Part shown: positions 61,448 to 64,000 of the stretch, in pieces
How positions within the stretch are numbered: position 1 is the first letter of the stretch
How the letters are laid out: every line of letters begins with the position of its first letter
Assembly: GCF_000953715.1 (NCBI RefSeq)
Contig: NZ_LN824141.1
Span: forward strand, 1,676,501-1,740,500
Origin: Defluviitoga tunisiensis
GTDB taxonomy: Bacteria; Thermotogota; Thermotogae; Petrotogales; Petrotogaceae
Length of the DNA: 64,000 nucleotides
Direction: 5' to 3'
Position numbers and translations under genes: made by a program
The notes under the pieces: generated by a model
Databases searched by the model: none
What the model was told of the DNA's origin: nothing
Seen by the model: the letters and a program-made list of their open reading frames with translations, nothing else

Positions 61448-64000
61448 TTAAGAAAATATATTTTCCATATATTCTATATCATCTTTTGGACCATAAGCTA
61501 TCAATTCTTGACTATTAGGATAATAAAAGGCTCTTCGAGAATATTTATTAAATTTATCTATAGAAGGTTTAACATCATCCGAAAATTTGAATGTAATAAA
61601 AGAATCTCCAATTTCTATTTCCTTTATTCCTTCCATGTTTGCTTTTACTCTAATTATTGCATATTTAAACAATCTTTCGACTTCTTGTGGAAGTTTTCCA
61701 TAACGATCTCTGACCTCTTTTTTTATGTCTTCTACTTCTTCTGGTGTTCTTGAAACAGCAATTCGTCTATATATCCTCATTCGTTCTATAGAATTTGGTA
61801 CATACTCTTCTGGAATGACTATAGAACCTTTTATTCCTTTTATTTCTGTGTAGCTCAATGGTCTAGTATGTTCTTCAATTTCTTTTATCCCATATTCAAC
61901 AAGTGCCTTATTTAACATTTCTTTATATAAATGTAACCCAACACTATTAATATGACCCTTTTGTTCTATGCCCAAAAGATCACCATAACCTCTTATTTCC
62001 ATGTCTCTCAAGGATAATTTCAATCCACTACCCGGTTCATTATACTGCTTTATAGCTTCTAATCTCTTCTTCGCCTCTGGAGTAAGCTCTTTTTTGTATA
62101 AAAAGTATGCAAAGGCTCTTTTATTAGATCTACCTACTCTACCCTTTAACTGATATAATTGTGCTATACCATATCTTTCCGCATCATCTACAATTAGAGT
62201 ATTTGCATTAGGTATATCTATCCCGTTTTCTAATATAGTTGTTGAAAATAATAAATCTATTTTACCCGCATAAAAATCGTTCATTGTTTTTATAAAATCA
62301 TTTTTATGAGAGTTTCCATGAACTAATCCTATCTTCACTTCAGGAATAAGGTTTTGCAATTTTTTATAAATGTTTTCAAGTTCTTGAATTCTGTTATGTA
62401 TGTAAATAATCTGTCCGCCTCTAGCTTTTTCTCTTAGAACAGCTGTACGAACCAATTTGTCTGAGTATTTACCAACAAATGTTTGAATTGGTAACCTACC
62501 CAAAGGAGGAGTAGAAATTGTTGAAATCTCTCTTAGGCCACTAATAGACATATATAGTGTTCTTGGAATTGGGGTCGCACTCATCATCAAAAAATTAATG
62601 CCTTCACCTAATTTTTTAAATTTCTCTTTCTGCATCACTCCAAACCTTTGTTCTTCATCTATAATTACTAACCCCAATCTTCTAATCTGTAGCAAATCAG
62701 ACAATAATGCGTGTGTCCCAATTATTATATCTATCTCGCCATTCTTTATTTTTTCAAAAATTATTTCTTTTTCTTTAGAAGTTTTATGTCTAGTTAACAA
62801 TTCTATTTTGACACCAAAAGGTTCCATTCTCTCTTTAAAGCTCTCATAATGTTGAGAGGCAAGTATAGTAGTTGGAGCCAACAACAATACCTGATAATTT
62901 GATACAACTGTTCTAAAGGCTGCTCTCATTGCTACCTCGGTTTTTCCAAATCCAGAATCTCCTGCCAACAATCTATCCATAGGTTTTGGGCTTTCTAAAT
63001 CTTCTAGTATTTCTCTAATACTTCTTTCTTGATCAGGAGTTTCAATATACGGAAAACTTTCTCTAAACTTATCTTCCAATTCTTTATCACCAAATAATTG
63101 AATTCCTTGTTGATTTTCTCTCAACACATATATTTGAAGTAATTCCTTAATTTTCTTTCTTATTTCTTCATTGACTTTTTTCTTTGTTGCTTTCCATTTT
63201 TTCCCATTCAAAGAAGATATAGTTACTGTAGTTGAGTCTCCTATATATTTTGAAAGTTTATCTAATCTTCCTACTGGAACATAAACTTTAGCATTATTTG
63301 CATATTCTAAGGTAATGTACTCTCTTAAGCCTAAGTTAGTTTCAACTTTATTTACTCCGAGATATATGCCTACTCCATAATCTTCATGAACAACTAAATC
63401 TCCCTCTTTAAGATCTTCCCAATCTAATAGTGGAATGAAATCGATTCTATTATCTTCTTTTTTAGACTTTTTAAAATACACCTTTTCTAATTTTAAATCT
63501 ATTTCTTTATATTCTATTTTATTTAAAATCTCCAGAGTATGTCCAGAATAAGCTTTGTATATCCTTTTCTTCAGATCATTGTCACACATTTCTAAATTTT
63601 CTCTTTCTTTTTCAACAAAAGACTTTATAACTTCTTGCTTATTCACAATATAAATATCACAATCTCTATTTAAATAACTTAAAATGGTATTTTTATCTTT
63701 ATAAAAAATACCAGGAATTGAATTAAAAATATCTATAGAAATATCAAATTCATTGGTATCAGAGAAAAATCTCATAATTCTCTCTTGAAAAATATCTATA
63801 TTATTATTAAACTTTTGAATTTCTGAACCAGGCACAATTTCAAATTCTTCTAATTTATTAATAGACCTTTGAGAAAAAGTGTCAAATAAGGTGATCCTAT
63901 CTATCTGGGTGTCAAATAGTTCAATTCGTATGGGTTCTTCATATATTGGAATAAATATGTCTCTTACAAAACCTCTTTTTGCATACTCCCCTGGGGAATT
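61448..64000 (-). CDS. mfd: Transcription-repair coupling factor, N-terminal end cut by window
   Basis: Removes RNA polymerase stalled at DNA damage and recruits UvrA. The frame stays open to base 64000: residues before the GTG at 63835 read PGEYAKRGFVRDIFIP and later EEPIRIELFDTQIDRITLFD, typical of Mfd's UvrB-homology region, so the gene continues beyond the window. The RNA polymerase-interaction region EGDLVVHEDYGVGIYLG, Walker A GDSGFGKTEVAMRAAF, DEEQRFGV motif II and the C-terminal TRG/D7 region are inside. mnmE follows 15 bases on. uvrB is at 9-11 kb. Confidence 0.95.
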   Translation of the reverse strand, partial: NSPGEYAKRGFVRDIFIPIYEEPIRIELFDTQIDRITLFDTFSQRSINKLEEFEIVPGSEIQKFNNNIDIFQERIMRFFSDTNEFDISIDIFNSIPGIFYKDKNTILSYLNRDCDIYIVNKQEVIKSFVEKERENLEMCDNDLKKRIYKAYSGHTLEILNKIEYKEIDLKLEKVYFKKSKKEDNRIDFIPLLDWEDLKEGDLVVHEDYGVGIYLGVNKVETNLGLREYITLEYANNAKVYVPVGRLDKLSKYIGDSTTVTISSLNGKKWKATKKKVNEEIRKKIKELLQIYVLRENQQGIQLFGDKELEDKFRESFPYIETPDQERSIREILEDLESPKPMDRLLAGDSGFGKTEVAMRAAFRTVVSNYQVLLLAPTTILASQHYESFKERMEPFGVKIELLTRHKTSKEKEIIFEKIKNGEIDIIIGTHALLSDLLQIRRLGLVIIDEEQRFGVMQKEKFKKLGEGINFLMMSATPIPRTLYMSISGLREISTISTPPLGRLPIQTFVGKYSDKLVRTAVLREKARGGQIIYIHNRIQELENIYKKLQNLIPEVKIGLVHGNSHKNDFIKTMNDFYAGKIDLLFSTTILENGIDIPNANTLIVDDAERYGIAQLYQLKGRVGRSNKRAFAYFLYKKELTPEAKKRLEAIKQYNEPGSGLKLSLRDMEIRGYGDLLGIEQKGHINSVGLHLYKEMLNKALVEYGIKEIEEHTRPLSYTEIKGIKGSIVIPEEYVPNSIERMRIYRRIAVSRTPEEVEDIKKEVRDRYGKLPQEVERLFKYAIIRVKANMEGIKEIEIGDSFITFKFSDDVKPSIDKFNKYSRRAFYYPNSQELIAYGPKDDIEYMENIFS

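Overview
The window is an AT-rich, gene-dense piece of a bacterial chromosome. It most resembles a Thermotogota species of the Petrotoga group. The pointers, which are inference from gene content and not a database result, are: a PolC-type replicase next to RuvC, flagellar genes, many TTG/GTG starts with strong GGAGG ribosome sites, an envelope beta-barrel protein, 2-oxoacid:ferredoxin fermentation genes, and speD/speE with the family traits I remember from Thermotoga. No plasmid, phage, CRISPR or transposase gene was seen.

Layout. 1-6.7 kb: end of dus, then a leftward run flaG, queA, a NYN-type ribonuclease, tsaE, a cation/proton antiporter with a PII-like partner, a HhH glycosylase and a hydroxyacid dehydrogenase. 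7.3-9.2 kb: lepA. 9.2-14.9 kb: leftward unit starting at the SRP RNA gene (ffs), then an RsmC-like methyltransferase, ecfA1, ecfA2, an envelope barrel protein and uvrB. 15-20.6 kb: nitroreductase, aldo/keto reductase, tdk, zinc phospholipase-like, M19 dipeptidase, fliS and a companion gene. 20.9-31.9 kb: rightward pepP-ruvC-polC-clamp-like gene, then cysE-cysK, clpX-tsaD and tRNA-Ser(GGA). 32-40 kb: leftward branched-chain amino acid fermentation genes: leucine dehydrogenase, then a four-subunit VOR-type oxidoreductase, a P-loop ATPase, butyrate kinase, phosphate butyryltransferase and a second, motif-degenerate butyrate kinase. 40.5-45.9 kb: LacI-controlled sugar ABC transporter with a GH13 amylase. 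46-51.2 kb: glyA and the mreB-mreC-mreD-PBP2 shape operon. 51.3-57.7 kb: polyamine island. 57.7-64 kb: yigZ, an ABC-2 permease, a repeat array, mnmE and mfd (cut by the window end).

Most notable. (1) The polyamine island has an XRE-cupin regulator gene followed by speD and speE, and a second speE copy 3.5 kb away. The two speE genes are nearly identical except in short patches around the predicted substrate pocket. Both transcription units carry the same inverted repeat ATATTAAAC-N5-GTTTAATAT at the start of transcription, and both end in the same terminator. Between them lie, on the other strand, dnaX, a methylthioadenosine-nucleosidase-like gene and an overlapping spore-photoproduct-lyase-like radical SAM gene. 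(2) The first gene of the VOR/Ptb/Buk operon looks like a butyrate kinase that has lost its phosphate-binding and catalytic motifs. (3) A family of intergenic repeats (five sites, one a tandem 83-bp array) always sits just upstream of a leftward gene in the same orientation. At three sites it also has almost the same spacing (39-41 bases) to the start codon. (4) A divergent sliding-clamp-like gene directly follows polC.
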